NCBI GenBank assembly: GCA_949287985.1
Contig: CASEIN010000063.1
Span: 1-50,162, forward strand
Direction of reading: 5' to 3'
DNA: 50,162 nt
Source: Mucispirillum schaedleri
GTDB lineage: Bacteria > Chrysiogenota > Deferribacteres > Deferribacterales > Mucispirillaceae
Shown here: positions 18,323-27,651 of the stretch, piece after piece
Numbering within the stretch: position 1 is the stretch's first letter
How the letters are laid out: every line of letters starts with the position of its first letter
The notes under the pieces: generated by a model
Told to the model about the DNA's origin: nothing
Database searches by the model: none
Seen by the model: only the letters and a program-made list of their open reading frames with translations
Program-made: the position numbers and the translations under genes

Positions 18323-18354
18323 TAATGCCTATAAAGATGACTGGTTAGGCATTA
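18323..18354 (+). terminator. Hairpin between convergent genes
   Basis: TAATGCCTA and TAGGCATTA form a 9-bp stem with a 14-base loop. It overlaps the last codons of the minus-strand membrane protein and lies ten bases after the antitoxin stop. A T run starts 13 bases later, so it is a weak candidate. Confidence 0.35.
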
Positions 18355-18940
18355 TTCCCAGTGGTTTTTTGTATATTAGATTATAAAATTCCAGTATGTA
18401 TATAGTCAATATTATTATAATATTCATCATGAATGTATCAGGTAAAAACCCAAGGTAAAACCATAAGAATGTAATTACAAATGATAAAAGTCTTCCTGTA
18501 TAATATCCGTGATGGTATGTAATATTGGAGTTACTCTTTATAAGAAATGGTAAAATAATTAATGATCCAAATATGGTGATTTTTCCGAAAGTATCATTAT
18601 TTTCTGGGTGGAATAGATATATTAAAAAGCCAACAATTACAAAGTAAATAATTACAGCATAAGCACCACGTAAAATTCTTAAGACAGCAAAAAATGAAAA
18701 GGCTTTTTCACCACCTGCCATTTCAGACTCTACAAATGTTCTGCATATTAATATGGCTGCCATTATAAAAAGCCCTTGTATAATATTAATGGAGCCATTA
18801 TATAAAACAGCAGAAAAAAGCACAAACCATAAAGGTATTCTAGATATTAAAAAGGATAATATAAATATCCAGTATCTAACTAATCCCAAAGGGCGTGGTA
18901 AAACATTTTGTAGTGATAGAAAATTGTATAATTTTTGCAT
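18329..18940 (-). CDS. Multi-pass membrane protein of unknown function
   Basis: I do not recognise this 203-residue protein. About five or six hydrophobic helices are visible, with short polar loops (for example VESEMAGGEKAF and HPENNDTFGK). It has no known transporter motif. The only candidate start is the ATG at 18940, with a weak ribosome binding site. Monocistronic and convergent with the antitoxin gene. A role in lipid or sugar handling would be a guess. Confidence 0.55.
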   Translation of the reverse strand: MQKLYNFLSLQNVLPRPLGLVRYWIFILSFLISRIPLWFVLFSAVLYNGSINIIQGLFIMAAILICRTFVESEMAGGEKAFSFFAVLRILRGAYAVIIYFVIVGFLIYLFHPENNDTFGKITIFGSLIILPFLIKSNSNITYHHGYYTGRLLSFVITFLWFYLGFLPDTFMMNIIIILTIYILEFYNLIYKKPLGIMPNQSSL

Positions 18941-19119
18941 AGGTATTAATACAATGAATTTTATATAAGGTCAAGGGGATTGATAAATTAATATTTTTTA
19001 TTTTTTCATTTACAAGTTTGATAAAGTATGGTATAAGCATTTTCCTATTGACGATTTTGTAAGGATTTATTATAATCTGCACAAATCTTTATAAACATAT
19101 ATGATTTTTGAGTATTATA

Positions 19120-19620
19120 ATGGTTATATATTATGAGCAGGTTCATGAAGAAGGGTATGTAATAAATACTTCTTTTTCATTTACTGAAGGTGATGATAAA
19201 TTTGATATAACATCATTTACTGGCAGGGTAGATAAAGCAGGGGATGCTTATGTGGTTACTGGTAAATTAAATTTACATTTTTCCTGCCCCTGTGACAGGT
19301 GTTTAGAGCCTGTTAATATGGATATTGATGAGGATTTAGTGCTTACTCTTTCCCCGCTGGGAGAATACCCACTTATGCAGGCAGACGGGGAAGATGGTTT
19401 ATCTGATGAAGAAGCTGGCATGTATGTTACACCAAAAGATAATTTTGATATACATGAACTTTTAAGAGAGGAAGCATTACTTTTAGTGCCTGAAAAAAGG
19501 CTTTGCAGGCAGGACTGTAAAGGTATATGTCAAGGCTGTGGTGCTGCTCTTAACTATGAAAAATGCACATGTAAAAAAGCTGTTGATGATAGATGGGCAG
19601 CGCTTGATAAGTTAAAATAA
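19120..19620 (+). CDS. yceD: YceD/DUF177 family protein
   Basis: Small cytoplasmic protein nearly always encoded directly before rpmF; linked to 23S rRNA accumulation in plants and E. coli. Visible family features are the CPCDRCLEPV motif in the middle and the C-terminal cysteine pairs around CKGICQGCGAALN and KCTCKK, which may bind zinc. The ATG at 19120 is taken; a TTG at 19108 would add four residues. First gene of the rpmF-plsX-fab cluster. Confidence 0.87.
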   Translation: MVIYYEQVHEEGYVINTSFSFTEGDDKFDITSFTGRVDKAGDAYVVTGKLNLHFSCPCDRCLEPVNMDIDEDLVLTLSPLGEYPLMQADGEDGLSDEEAGMYVTPKDNFDIHELLREEALLLVPEKRLCRQDCKGICQGCGAALNYEKCTCKKAVDDRWAALDKLK

Positions 19621-19690
19621 TAAATAAATAATATTTAAAATATAAAATTACTGCTAAACTAATTAGTTTAGTTAATTAAGGGAGAGCAAA

Positions 19691-19873
19691 ATGCCAAATC
19701 CAAAACACAAAACAACAAAAAGCAAAGTTGGTATGAGAAGGTCACACCATCAACCATCTTCACTTCTAGGTGTTAAATGTGATAACTGTGGTGAGTTAAA
19801 ACAAGCTCACACTGTATGCCCAAGCTGCGGAACTTATAAAGGCAGAAAAGTAACTGAAACTAAAGAAGTGTAG
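19691..19873 (+). CDS. rpmF: 50S ribosomal protein L32
   Basis: 60 residues, beginning MPNPKHKTTKSKVGMRRSHH as L32 does. Zinc ribbon with CDNC and CPSC. A GGGAGAG ribosome binding site precedes the ATG. Followed two bases later by plsX, the classic arrangement tying ribosome and membrane lipid synthesis. Confidence 0.97.
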   Translation: MPNPKHKTTKSKVGMRRSHHQPSSLLGVKCDNCGELKQAHTVCPSCGTYKGRKVTETKEV

Positions 19874-19875
19874 CC

Positions 19876-20901
19876 ATGATTATCGCTGTTGATGCTATGG
19901 GTGGGGATAATGCCCCAGCTGAAATTGTAAAAGGTGCCTGCAAAGCTGTTGCAGAAAATTCTAATTTGCAAGTTATTTTAGTTGGTGATGAAAGAGCTAT
20001 TAAAAAAGAGCTTTCAGCATGTGGAAAAGAAAATCCTGCTAATATAACTATTATGCATACTGAAGAGTTTATTGCTATGGACGACCATCCATCAGAGATT
20101 ATACGTGGTAAACGTAAATCTTCCATGCATATAGGTTTAAAACTTGTAAAAGATAAAAAAGCCGATGGGTTTTTTACTGCAGGTAACAGTGGTGCTGCAA
20201 TGGCAGTATCAATGGTGATATTAGGGCTTTTAGATGGGGTAGCAAGACCAGCTATTGGCACAATTTTACCATGTTCTAATAAACGTGGTCATTTTTTTAT
20301 GCTAGATGTTGGTGCTAATGTGGACTGCCGCCCTGAACATTTAGTTACATTTGCTATTATGGGCTCAGCTTATGCTAAAAAAGTTCTCAATATTAATAAC
20401 CCAACAGTTGGGCTTTTAAGCAATGGGGAAGAAGAAGGCAAAGGCGATATGCTTACAAAAACTGTTTTTCCTATATTAAAAGAAACAAGTGTTATTAATT
20501 TTGTAGGCAATGTGGAAGGAAAAGTTCTTTTTAAAGGGGAGGCTGATGTGGTAGTCTGTGATGGTTTTGCAGGAAATATTGCATTAAAAGTAAGCCAATC
20601 CGTTGCAAAATATATGGTTTCTGTATTAAAAGAGGAGCTTTTATCTTCAACTGTTTCAAAAATTGGTGCACTGCTTTCTAAAAAAGCATTTCAGAAAGTA
20701 AAAGATAAAACAGATGGTGCTCAATATGGTGGTGCTCCATTACTTGGTGTTAAAGGAGTATGTGTAATAGGTCATGGTTCATCAAACGATATAGCTGTTG
20801 CAAATGGTATTAAAGTAGCTATGCGTGCAGCTGAAAGTAAAATGAATGATGCTATTATTGATGATGTAAGTAATTCTCTTTCTAATATTTACAGTTACTA
20901 A
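19876..20901 (+). CDS. plsX: Phosphate acyltransferase PlsX
   Basis: Makes acyl-phosphate from acyl-ACP for phospholipid synthesis. Begins MIIAVDAMGGDNAP, with TAGNSGA, MLDVGAN and VCDGFAGN motifs; 341 residues, full length. Starts two bases after rpmF. Normally fabH follows; here a 327-base gap without a gene separates it from fabD. Confidence 0.96.
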   Translation: MIIAVDAMGGDNAPAEIVKGACKAVAENSNLQVILVGDERAIKKELSACGKENPANITIMHTEEFIAMDDHPSEIIRGKRKSSMHIGLKLVKDKKADGFFTAGNSGAAMAVSMVILGLLDGVARPAIGTILPCSNKRGHFFMLDVGANVDCRPEHLVTFAIMGSAYAKKVLNINNPTVGLLSNGEEEGKGDMLTKTVFPILKETSVINFVGNVEGKVLFKGEADVVVCDGFAGNIALKVSQSVAKYMVSVLKEELLSSTVSKIGALLSKKAFQKVKDKTDGAQYGGAPLLGVKGVCVIGHGSSNDIAVANGIKVAMRAAESKMNDAIIDDVSNSLSNIYSY

Positions 20902-21228
20902 TTATAGAGATTATATAGATAAATTAAAATAAGTTTAATATAATATTATTATATTGAAAATGTTTTGTTGATATTATGTGCTTTTTTGTATATATTATAA
21001 CTGTATATATAAATAAAGCTTGTAATAAATATAAATATAGTTTATTTACTATATAAAAGTGATGCTTTTAAATTAAATAAGAAAAAGAGAAAAAGAGAAA
21101 AAGAGCTTGCAAAGTAAGAAAGTTATACGTCTTTATTCGGCAGATAATGCCATATTCTAGTTTTTCTAGTCTTTCTAGTCTTATTTATATTATATCTTAT
21201 CTTGTAAGCCATAATAATGGAGAAATTT
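20902..21228. other. Intergenic gap at the usual place of fabH, with short tandem repeats
   Basis: No gene is visible. The stretch contains an 8-base period purine repeat (three units of AAAAAGAG, 21081-21105) and a pyrimidine-rich repeat built on CTAGTTTTT/CTAGTCTTT (21157-21182). No coding remnant of FabH could be seen on either strand. Confidence 0.55.
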
Positions 21229-22143
21229 ATGTCAATAGCAGTTGTATTTCCCGGTCAGGGTTCTCAATTTGTAGGCATGGGTAAAGATTATTATGATAAG
21301 TATGAATCTTGTCGTGAATTTTTTACAAATGCTGATAAGGCGTTAGGTTATAATCTTTCTGAGATTATGTTTAATGGTCCAGAAGATGAATTAAAACTTA
21401 CGCAGAACACTCAACCTGCTCTTGTTACTATGAGTGCAGCTGTGTGGTCATTAATAAAAGACAAGGTGCAACCATCTTTTTTTGCTGGCCATTCATTAGG
21501 AGAGTATAGTGCAGTATATGCTTCTGGTGGCTTAACATTTGAAGAAACTGTTAAAGCTGTTCATAACAGAGGCAAGTTTATGCAGAGTGCTGTGCCTGTT
21601 GGTGTTGGTGCAATGAGTGCTGTTCTTGGGCTTGATGAAGATAAAGTCAGCGAAGTATGTGCAAAAATTTCTAAATCTAACTTTGTGGTGGAGCCTGCAA
21701 ATTTTAATTGTCCTGGTCAGGTTGTTATTGCAGGTAATAAAGAAGCAGTAGAAAATGCAGGTGAGGAATTAAAAAATGCTGGTGCAAAAAGAGTTGTGCC
21801 GCTGCCAGTATCTGCCCCATTCCATTGCTCTTTAATGGAACCTGCAAAACAGGCAATGGCAGAATATTTTAAGAATGTTAAAATAAACACATTAAATATA
21901 CCAGTTGTAAACAATATTGATGCAGCATTAGAGCAAGATGGTGCAGATGTTATGGACGCATTAATACGCCAGGTTGCAGGCACTGTAAAATGGACTCAGT
22001 CAGTTCAAAGTATGATAACAGCAGGTGTTACTACTTTTATTGAAGTGGGTGCAGGAAGTGTTTTAACTGGGCTTATTAAAAAAATTGATAGAAATGTTGA
22101 AACAATAAATATATCATCAGTAGATGATTTAGGAAAAATATAA
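21229..22143 (+). CDS. fabD: Malonyl-CoA:ACP transacylase
   Basis: Loads malonate onto acyl carrier protein. FPGQGSQ near the N-terminus, catalytic Ser in GHSLGEYSA, His in APFHCSLM. The ATG at 21229 is chosen because TGGAGA lies just before it; an ATG at 21217 would place that site inside the gene. About 304 residues. One base separates it from fabG. Confidence 0.96.
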   Translation: MSIAVVFPGQGSQFVGMGKDYYDKYESCREFFTNADKALGYNLSEIMFNGPEDELKLTQNTQPALVTMSAAVWSLIKDKVQPSFFAGHSLGEYSAVYASGGLTFEETVKAVHNRGKFMQSAVPVGVGAMSAVLGLDEDKVSEVCAKISKSNFVVEPANFNCPGQVVIAGNKEAVENAGEELKNAGAKRVVPLPVSAPFHCSLMEPAKQAMAEYFKNVKINTLNIPVVNNIDAALEQDGADVMDALIRQVAGTVKWTQSVQSMITAGVTTFIEVGAGSVLTGLIKKIDRNVETINISSVDDLGKI

Positions 22144-22144
22144 T

Positions 22145-22894
22145 ATGGAAAATATGTTAAAAGATAAAGTAGCACTTGTAACAGGTGCTTCACGTGGTAT
22201 AGGAAAGGCTATTGCAATAGCTCTTGCACATCAAGGGGCTAAAGTTGCAATAAATTATTCCAGCAGTGATGATGCTGCTTTAGAAGTTTATGAAACTATA
22301 AGAAAAAATGGTGGAACAGCTGAAATTTTTAAAGCAAAAGTTAATGTGGAAGAAGAAGTAGACAGCATGTTTACTGCTATTGAAGAAAAACTTGGGAATG
22401 TTGATATATTAGTTAACAATGCAGGCATTACAAAAGATAATCTTTTAATGCGTATGAAAACAGAAGAGTGGGACAGCGTTGTTGATGTAAACTTAAAAGG
22501 TGCTTTTTTATGTACAAGGCGAGTGTTAAAAGGTATGATGAAAGCGCGTTATGGTAAAATAATTAATATATCAAGTGTTGTTGGTTTTTCTGGTAATGCA
22601 GGTCAGTTTAATTATTCTGCTACAAAAGCAGGCATTATTGGTATGACAAAATCAGCTGCATTAGAACTTTCAAGCCGTGGTATAAGAGTGAATGCTGTTG
22701 CACCGGGCTTTATAGAAACAGATATGACAGCAGTATTAACTGATGAAGTGAAAGCTGCATATATGGAAAAAATTCCATTAAAAGCACTTGGTAAGGCAGA
22801 AGATATTGCTGATGCAGTAGTTTACCTTGCAAGCCCAATGTCTGACTATATGACAGGGCAGACATTACACCTAAATGGTGGGCTTTATTTATAA
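22145..22894 (+). CDS. fabG: 3-oxoacyl-ACP reductase
   Basis: NADPH-dependent short-chain dehydrogenase of fatty acid elongation. Nucleotide motif TGASRGIG, NNAG at the end of beta 4, catalytic Ser in ISSVVG and Tyr/Lys in YSATKAG. 249 residues. Directly follows fabD and precedes acpP, so cotranscribed. No sign of the divergence seen in FabG-like sugar dehydrogenases. Confidence 0.95.
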   Translation: MENMLKDKVALVTGASRGIGKAIAIALAHQGAKVAINYSSSDDAALEVYETIRKNGGTAEIFKAKVNVEEEVDSMFTAIEEKLGNVDILVNNAGITKDNLLMRMKTEEWDSVVDVNLKGAFLCTRRVLKGMMKARYGKIINISSVVGFSGNAGQFNYSATKAGIIGMTKSAALELSSRGIRVNAVAPGFIETDMTAVLTDEVKAAYMEKIPLKALGKAEDIADAVVYLASPMSDYMTGQTLHLNGGLYL

Positions 22895-22945
22895 TCAAAT
22901 AAACCCGTTAGGGATAAAATATTATTTCTGTGAGGAGGAAATAAA

Positions 22946-23185
22946 ATGGCAGATATCGAATCAAGAGTTAAAGAGATAATTGTTGAGCAATTAAAAATTG
23001 ATGATGCAGCTTCTGTTACAAACGAAGCATCTTTTATCGATGATTTAGGAGCAGATTCTCTTGACACAGTTCAACTTATTATGGAACTTGAAAATGAGTT
23101 TGGTGTAGATATTCCTGATGAAGAATCTACTAAAATTAAAACTGTTCAAGATGCTATTGATTTTATTAAAGCAAATGCAAAATAA
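22946..23185 (+). CDS. acpP: Acyl carrier protein
   Basis: 79 residues, acidic, four helices. Ser38 in GADSLDTVQ carries the phosphopantetheine arm (made from CoA; coaD is also in this window). Strong ribosome binding site GGAGGA. A terminator hairpin follows, so acpP can end as a short abundant transcript. Confidence 0.98.
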   Translation: MADIESRVKEIIVEQLKIDDAASVTNEASFIDDLGADSLDTVQLIMELENEFGVDIPDEESTKIKTVQDAIDFIKANAK

Positions 23186-23190
23186 TTTAA

Positions 23191-23208
23191 GGGCGTATTT
23201 ATACGCCC
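23191..23208 (+). terminator. Terminator after acpP
   Basis: GGGCGTAT and ATACGCCC form an 8-bp stem followed by TTTTTC. It lies six bases after the acpP stop and before fabF. Confidence 0.8.
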
Positions 23209-23307
23209 TTTTTCTCAAAAATGATACTTGTATATCATAATTATACTTTAATTGTTATATATAAGTCTTATTTCAAATAATCAATTTGTTTTTATTGTGG
23301 AGGAATC

Positions 23308-24549
23308 GTGAAACACAGAGTAGTTATTACAGGTATGGGGTGTATTTCACCTTTAGGAAACTCAGTAAAAGAAACATGGGATAATTTAGTTGCAGGTAAA
23401 AGTGGTGCAGGTCCTATTACAAAATTTGATGCATCAGCATTCCCAACAAGAGTTGCTGCAGAAGTAAAAAATTTTAATCCAGAAGAATATGTAGATAAAA
23501 AAGATGTAAAAAAATATGATACATTTTGTTTTTATGCTTTAGCTGCTGCAAAAGAGGCAATGGAGCAGGCAGGTCTTGATAATAAAGAATTTGACCATGA
23601 AAGAGCAGGCTGCTGTATTGGTGCTGGTATTGGCGGCTTTAAAGTTATTGAAGATACACAAGCTGCTTTTTTAACAGGTGGTTTTAAAAAGGTATCACCA
23701 TTTTTTATTCCTGGTGTTATTATAAATATTGCTAATGGTCTTGTATCTATTAAATACGAATTAAAAGGACCAAACGTAAGTATTGTTACAGCTTGTGCAA
23801 CAGGCACACATTCTATTGGTGATGCTGCCCGTATTATAGAAAGGGGCGATGCAGATATTATGGTAGCAGGTGGTGTGGAAGCTGCAATTACTCCACTAGC
23901 TGTTGCAGGCTTTACAAATATGAGAGCATTAACTAGAAGAAATGATGAGCCTGAAAAAGCAAGCCGTCCTTTTGATAAAGATAGAGATGGTTTTTTAATT
24001 GGTGAAGGCGGTGGTGTTTTAGTTCTTGAAAGTTTAGAGCATGCAAAAGCTAGAGGAGCTAAAATATTAGGTGAAATAGTTGGATACGGTATGAGCAGCG
24101 ATGCATATCATGTTACACTTCCTGCAAGTGATGGTAACGGTGCAAGACGTTGTATGGAGGCAGCTATTAAAGATGCAGGTATTACACCAGATAAAGTAGG
24201 CTATATTAATACTCATGGAACATCTACCCCAGCAGGTGATGTGCTTGAAACTAAAGCTATTAAAGATGTATTTGGTGATGCAGCAAAAACTGTTAAAATT
24301 AGCTCTACAAAATCTATGACTGGCCACCTTTTAGGTGCAGCAGGTGCCGTAGAAGGTATTATTACAATGATGGCAGTTAATGAAGGAGTTATCCCACCTA
24401 CAATTAATATAGAAAACCAAGATGAACAGTGTGATTTAGATTATACTCCAAATAAAGCAGTTCGTTATGAAATGGAATATGGGCTTTCTAATTCCTTTGG
24501 TTTTGGTGGCACTAATGCTTCATTAGTATTTAGGAAATATGCAGAATAA
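23308..24549 (+). CDS. fabF: 3-oxoacyl-ACP synthase II
   Basis: Condensing enzyme of fatty acid elongation. Catalytic Cys in TACATG, His in NTHGTSTPAGD and in MTGHLLGAAG. 413 residues. The start codon is GTG with GGAGGA just before it. Its 3' end overlaps the start of rnc by 11 bases. In the absence of a nearby fabH this is the only condensing enzyme seen here. Confidence 0.96.
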   Translation: MKHRVVITGMGCISPLGNSVKETWDNLVAGKSGAGPITKFDASAFPTRVAAEVKNFNPEEYVDKKDVKKYDTFCFYALAAAKEAMEQAGLDNKEFDHERAGCCIGAGIGGFKVIEDTQAAFLTGGFKKVSPFFIPGVIINIANGLVSIKYELKGPNVSIVTACATGTHSIGDAARIIERGDADIMVAGGVEAAITPLAVAGFTNMRALTRRNDEPEKASRPFDKDRDGFLIGEGGGVLVLESLEHAKARGAKILGEIVGYGMSSDAYHVTLPASDGNGARRCMEAAIKDAGITPDKVGYINTHGTSTPAGDVLETKAIKDVFGDAAKTVKISSTKSMTGHLLGAAGAVEGIITMMAVNEGVIPPTINIENQDEQCDLDYTPNKAVRYEMEYGLSNSFGFGGTNASLVFRKYAE

Positions 24550-25255
24550 TATACATAATACATACATAGAAAATATTGAAAAAAGTATTGATTATACATT
24601 TAATGATAAGGTGCTTATCCTTAGGTCCCTTACTCATTCTTCTTACGCTCATGATAATAATCTTGATTACAATTATGAAAGATTAGAGTTTTTAGGTGAT
24701 GCAGTAGTTGAGCTTGTTATTACTGAGTATTTAGTTAAACAGTATCCTTCTTTTCAAGAGGGTGATTTATCTATTTTAAGAGCATATATAGTAAATGCTT
24801 CCACACTGTTTGAAATATCAAAAAAACTTGATTTAAGTAATAATATACTTTTAGGAAAAAGTGAATTTAACGGTATAGATAATTTAAAAAAAGCCATAGT
24901 TGCAGATATTTTTGAAGCTGTTATGGCAGCTGTTTATTTAGACGGTGGCTATGATAATGTTAAAAAAATTGTGTTGAATTTACTAGAAGATTTTATTATA
25001 AATGCAGTTGAAAATAATTCTTTTAGAGATGCAAAAACTCAGCTTCAGCAGATATGCCAGCGTGATTGTGGTGCACTTCCTGAATATACACTTATTTCTG
25101 CTACAGGTCCAGAACATAATAAAACTTTCAATGTGGAAGTAGATGTTTGTGGTAAAATAAAAGCTAGTGGCAGTGGTAAAAGTAAAAAAGAGGCAGAAAA
25201 AGAAGCTGCATCTAATGCACTGCAAATGTATAACAGTTTAATGAAAGATGCCTAA
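24539..25255 (+). CDS. rnc: Ribonuclease III
   Basis: Cuts double-stranded RNA, including rRNA precursors. RNase III signature YERLEFLGDAV with the catalytic acidic residues, and a C-terminal double-stranded RNA-binding domain (DAKTQLQQICQR, then GSGKSKKEAEKEAA). 238 residues. Overlaps fabF by 11 bases and the next gene by 8, so translation is probably coupled along the three genes. Confidence 0.97.
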   Translation: MQNNIHNTYIENIEKSIDYTFNDKVLILRSLTHSSYAHDNNLDYNYERLEFLGDAVVELVITEYLVKQYPSFQEGDLSILRAYIVNASTLFEISKKLDLSNNILLGKSEFNGIDNLKKAIVADIFEAVMAAVYLDGGYDNVKKIVLNLLEDFIINAVENNSFRDAKTQLQQICQRDCGALPEYTLISATGPEHNKTFNVEVDVCGKIKASGSGKSKKEAEKEAASNALQMYNSLMKDA

Positions 25256-26252
25256 AATCTTACCTGTATTTCTCCCCTTTGCTTCCTGTGGTAATAAATG
25301 TATTTTTTGCGACCAGCAGGCTATAAGCGGCGTGCAGGCAGAAAGTGATTTACTACTCCATGCAGAAAAACAAATAAATCAATGGAAAACTTATTCTAAT
25401 AATTATGATGAAATAGCTTTTTATGGTGGTAATTTTTGTGCAATAAATAAAGATATAAGACTGTCACTTTATGAAAAAGCGTATAATAACGGTATAAAAA
25501 AAATTCGTTTTTCCACTCGCCCTGATACGATAAATAGTGATATTTTAAAAGAAATTAAAGATTATAATATTTATCTTGTAGAGTTAGGAATTCAAAGTTT
25601 AGATGATGAAGTATTAAAGGCAAACGGCAGACCATATACAAGTTATGAGGCAGTAAAGGCTGTTGAGAATTTATTAAAAGTTACTAAGTGTGGAGTTCAG
25701 CTTATGACATCAATGTATAAGCAGAATATGTATTCTCCAATTGATGATGCAGCATATTTTTCAAAAATGGATATATCAACAGCAAGAATATATCCTACAC
25801 AGGTATTAAAAAATACATATCTTAATAAGCTTTATGAGCAGGGAGAATATATCCCCTCAAATTTAGAAGATATATTAGTGAGTGCTGCAGGAATGTATAT
25901 TCATTTTACAGCAGAAAATATAAAAGTTATTAGAATGGGACTGCCCCATGAAGCAGAGGACAGCAGAGAAATTACAGCAGGGGCAGGTCATAAATCCTTT
26001 GGGGATATGGTTATAACATTAATTATGCTTTTATATATGGATATGGGTGGTAAAGTAAAATTTTCTGGCTATAAAGCAGCAGCAAAAGAGATTTTTCCAG
26101 AAAATATAAATTCAGAAAATATAATGAAGCATGATATGATGCAGGATATATGCAAAAATATAAGGAGTAAATACCTTGAGGATAGTAAGTGGTTTATTAA
26201 AGGGCAGGCAGCTTTCTACGCAAATAAGCTCAAAAACAAGGCCAACAACTGA
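25248..26252 (+). CDS. Radical SAM protein (Elp3-like core)
   Basis: Radical SAM enzyme of 334 residues. The cluster-binding cysteines are Cys14, Cys18 and Cys21 (CGNKCIFC), followed by the GGN strand (FYGGNFCA) and ELGIQSLDDEVL, which resemble Elp3/HemN-like domains. Relatives are often found beside rnc and smc, with unknown function. It overlaps rnc at its start and rsmD at its end (77 bases). No acetyltransferase domain is present, so it is not a full Elp3. Confidence 0.8.
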   Translation: MPKILPVFLPFASCGNKCIFCDQQAISGVQAESDLLLHAEKQINQWKTYSNNYDEIAFYGGNFCAINKDIRLSLYEKAYNNGIKKIRFSTRPDTINSDILKEIKDYNIYLVELGIQSLDDEVLKANGRPYTSYEAVKAVENLLKVTKCGVQLMTSMYKQNMYSPIDDAAYFSKMDISTARIYPTQVLKNTYLNKLYEQGEYIPSNLEDILVSAAGMYIHFTAENIKVIRMGLPHEAEDSREITAGAGHKSFGDMVITLIMLLYMDMGGKVKFSGYKAAAKEIFPENINSENIMKHDMMQDICKNIRSKYLEDSKWFIKGQAAFYANKLKNKANN

Positions 26253-26712
26253 TAAATTACGTTCATCAATGTTTTCCATATTAGGTGATATGGAAAAATA
26301 TGAAAATATATTAGATGCATTTGCAGGCACTGGTGCAATAGGTATTGAAGCTTTCAGCCGTGGAGCAAAACATATAGATTTTATTGATAAAGATGTCAAC
26401 ACCCTTAAAATTAATGTAAAATTAATGGATAAAGGAAGTTATAATATATATAAAGGTGATTTTTTTAAAACTGCAAAATCGTTAAACAAACAATATGATT
26501 TAATAGTTTTTGACCCACCATATAATCTATACAGCACAAAAGATATACTTGATATAACAAGAGAGTGTAATCTTTTAAAAGAAAATGGTATTATACTTTT
26601 TGAAGAATTTTATAAAACAGAATTTATAGAAAATAGTGCGTTTATTATATATGATGAAAGAAAATATGGTGATACTATTATAAGATTTTTAACACACAGA
26701 CAAGGAGAGTAA
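26176..26712 (+). CDS. rsmD: 16S rRNA (guanine-N2)-methyltransferase RsmD
   Basis: Methylates G966 of 16S rRNA (E. coli numbering). The N-terminus MRIVSGLLKGRQL matches the family start, DAFAGTGAIGIEAFSRG is the SAM site and DPPY the catalytic motif. The start codon is TTG at 26176, supported by AAGGAG eight bases before it. This places the first 77 bases inside the radical SAM gene in another frame. One base separates its stop from coaD. Confidence 0.93.
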   Translation: MRIVSGLLKGRQLSTQISSKTRPTTDKLRSSMFSILGDMEKYENILDAFAGTGAIGIEAFSRGAKHIDFIDKDVNTLKINVKLMDKGSYNIYKGDFFKTAKSLNKQYDLIVFDPPYNLYSTKDILDITRECNLLKENGIILFEEFYKTEFIENSAFIIYDERKYGDTIIRFLTHRQGE

Positions 26713-26713
26713 T

Positions 26714-27187
26714 ATGACAGGCGTCTATCCCGGTTCTTTTGATCCATTTACATTAGGTCATAAAGATATAGTAGAAAGAGCATTAAAATTTTGTGATACT
26801 TTATATATTGCAGTATCAGATAATATTAATAAAAAACACCTTTTTTCTCAAACTGAAAGGGTGGAAATGATAAAAGAAACTTTTAAAGATAATAAAAATA
26901 TTATAGTTGAACATTTTAATGGATTATTAGTAGATTATATGGTGAAGAAAAATGCATCATTTATAATACGTGGATTACGTGCTGTATCAGATTTTGAATA
27001 TGAATTCCAAATGGCTTTTGCTAATAGAAGTATAAATAGTAATATTGAAACAATTTTTATGGTTCCAGGAAGCCAGTATTTGTTTTTAAGTTCAACAATT
27101 GTAAGGGATATTGCAAGAAATAATGGTGATGTAACAAATCTTGTTCCCCAGCCAGTAGCAGAAAAATTTAAAAAAATATATAAATGA
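26714..27187 (+). CDS. coaD: Phosphopantetheine adenylyltransferase
   Basis: Fourth step of coenzyme A synthesis. Begins MTGVYPGSFDPFTLGH with the nucleotidyltransferase TLGH motif; LSSTIVRD is the second signature. 157 residues, full length. AAGGAGAG precedes the ATG. rsmD-coaD is a common pair. Last gene of the long cluster. Confidence 0.97.
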   Translation: MTGVYPGSFDPFTLGHKDIVERALKFCDTLYIAVSDNINKKHLFSQTERVEMIKETFKDNKNIIVEHFNGLLVDYMVKKNASFIIRGLRAVSDFEYEFQMAFANRSINSNIETIFMVPGSQYLFLSSTIVRDIARNNGDVTNLVPQPVAEKFKKIYK

Positions 27188-27651
27188 CACTAGTATCATA
27201 ATTATTAACTACCGTTATAAAATTGCAAACTTAAAATTAGCTAATAATTTTTTATATTAATTAAAAATTTTATTCAAAATCCTACTAAATTAATGTGATA
27301 TTTAGATTTGTAACAAATTGTAAGTTATAGTCATTGAATATAAATTAATATTTAAATGTGTAAAAAAAGTGTATATTATGTATTAAAACAAATAAAACAT
27401 TGTTATATAATACATTTTTTAAGATAATATAAGAAGGCAAAAAAATGAAAAACAAGCCTATAACATATTGATAGATTAGAAAAAATTTTTTTAAAATTTT
27501 CAGATTTATATTGTAATCTATTTATTTCTATGGTAGCCTGTATATAGGAAAGAGAGTATTTTTGTATTATTATATTTTTATACTATGATTTCCGTTTGAA
27601 AATTAAATATGCAATAGCTTTCTTTTCTAAGTAAACTTGGGAGGTGCTACT
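27188..27651. other. Long AT-rich leader region before the formate dehydrogenase operon
   Basis: About 460 bases without a supported gene. It contains an eight-codon frame with a ribosome binding site-like AAGAAGG (27445-27471), then two stops in a row. No clear promoter or riboswitch was recognised. Confidence 0.4.

Noticed and set aside
27445-27471. Eight-codon leader peptide before the formate dehydrogenase operon
   Set aside because: A ribosome binding site-like sequence is present, but there is no attenuator structure or codon bias to support regulation.
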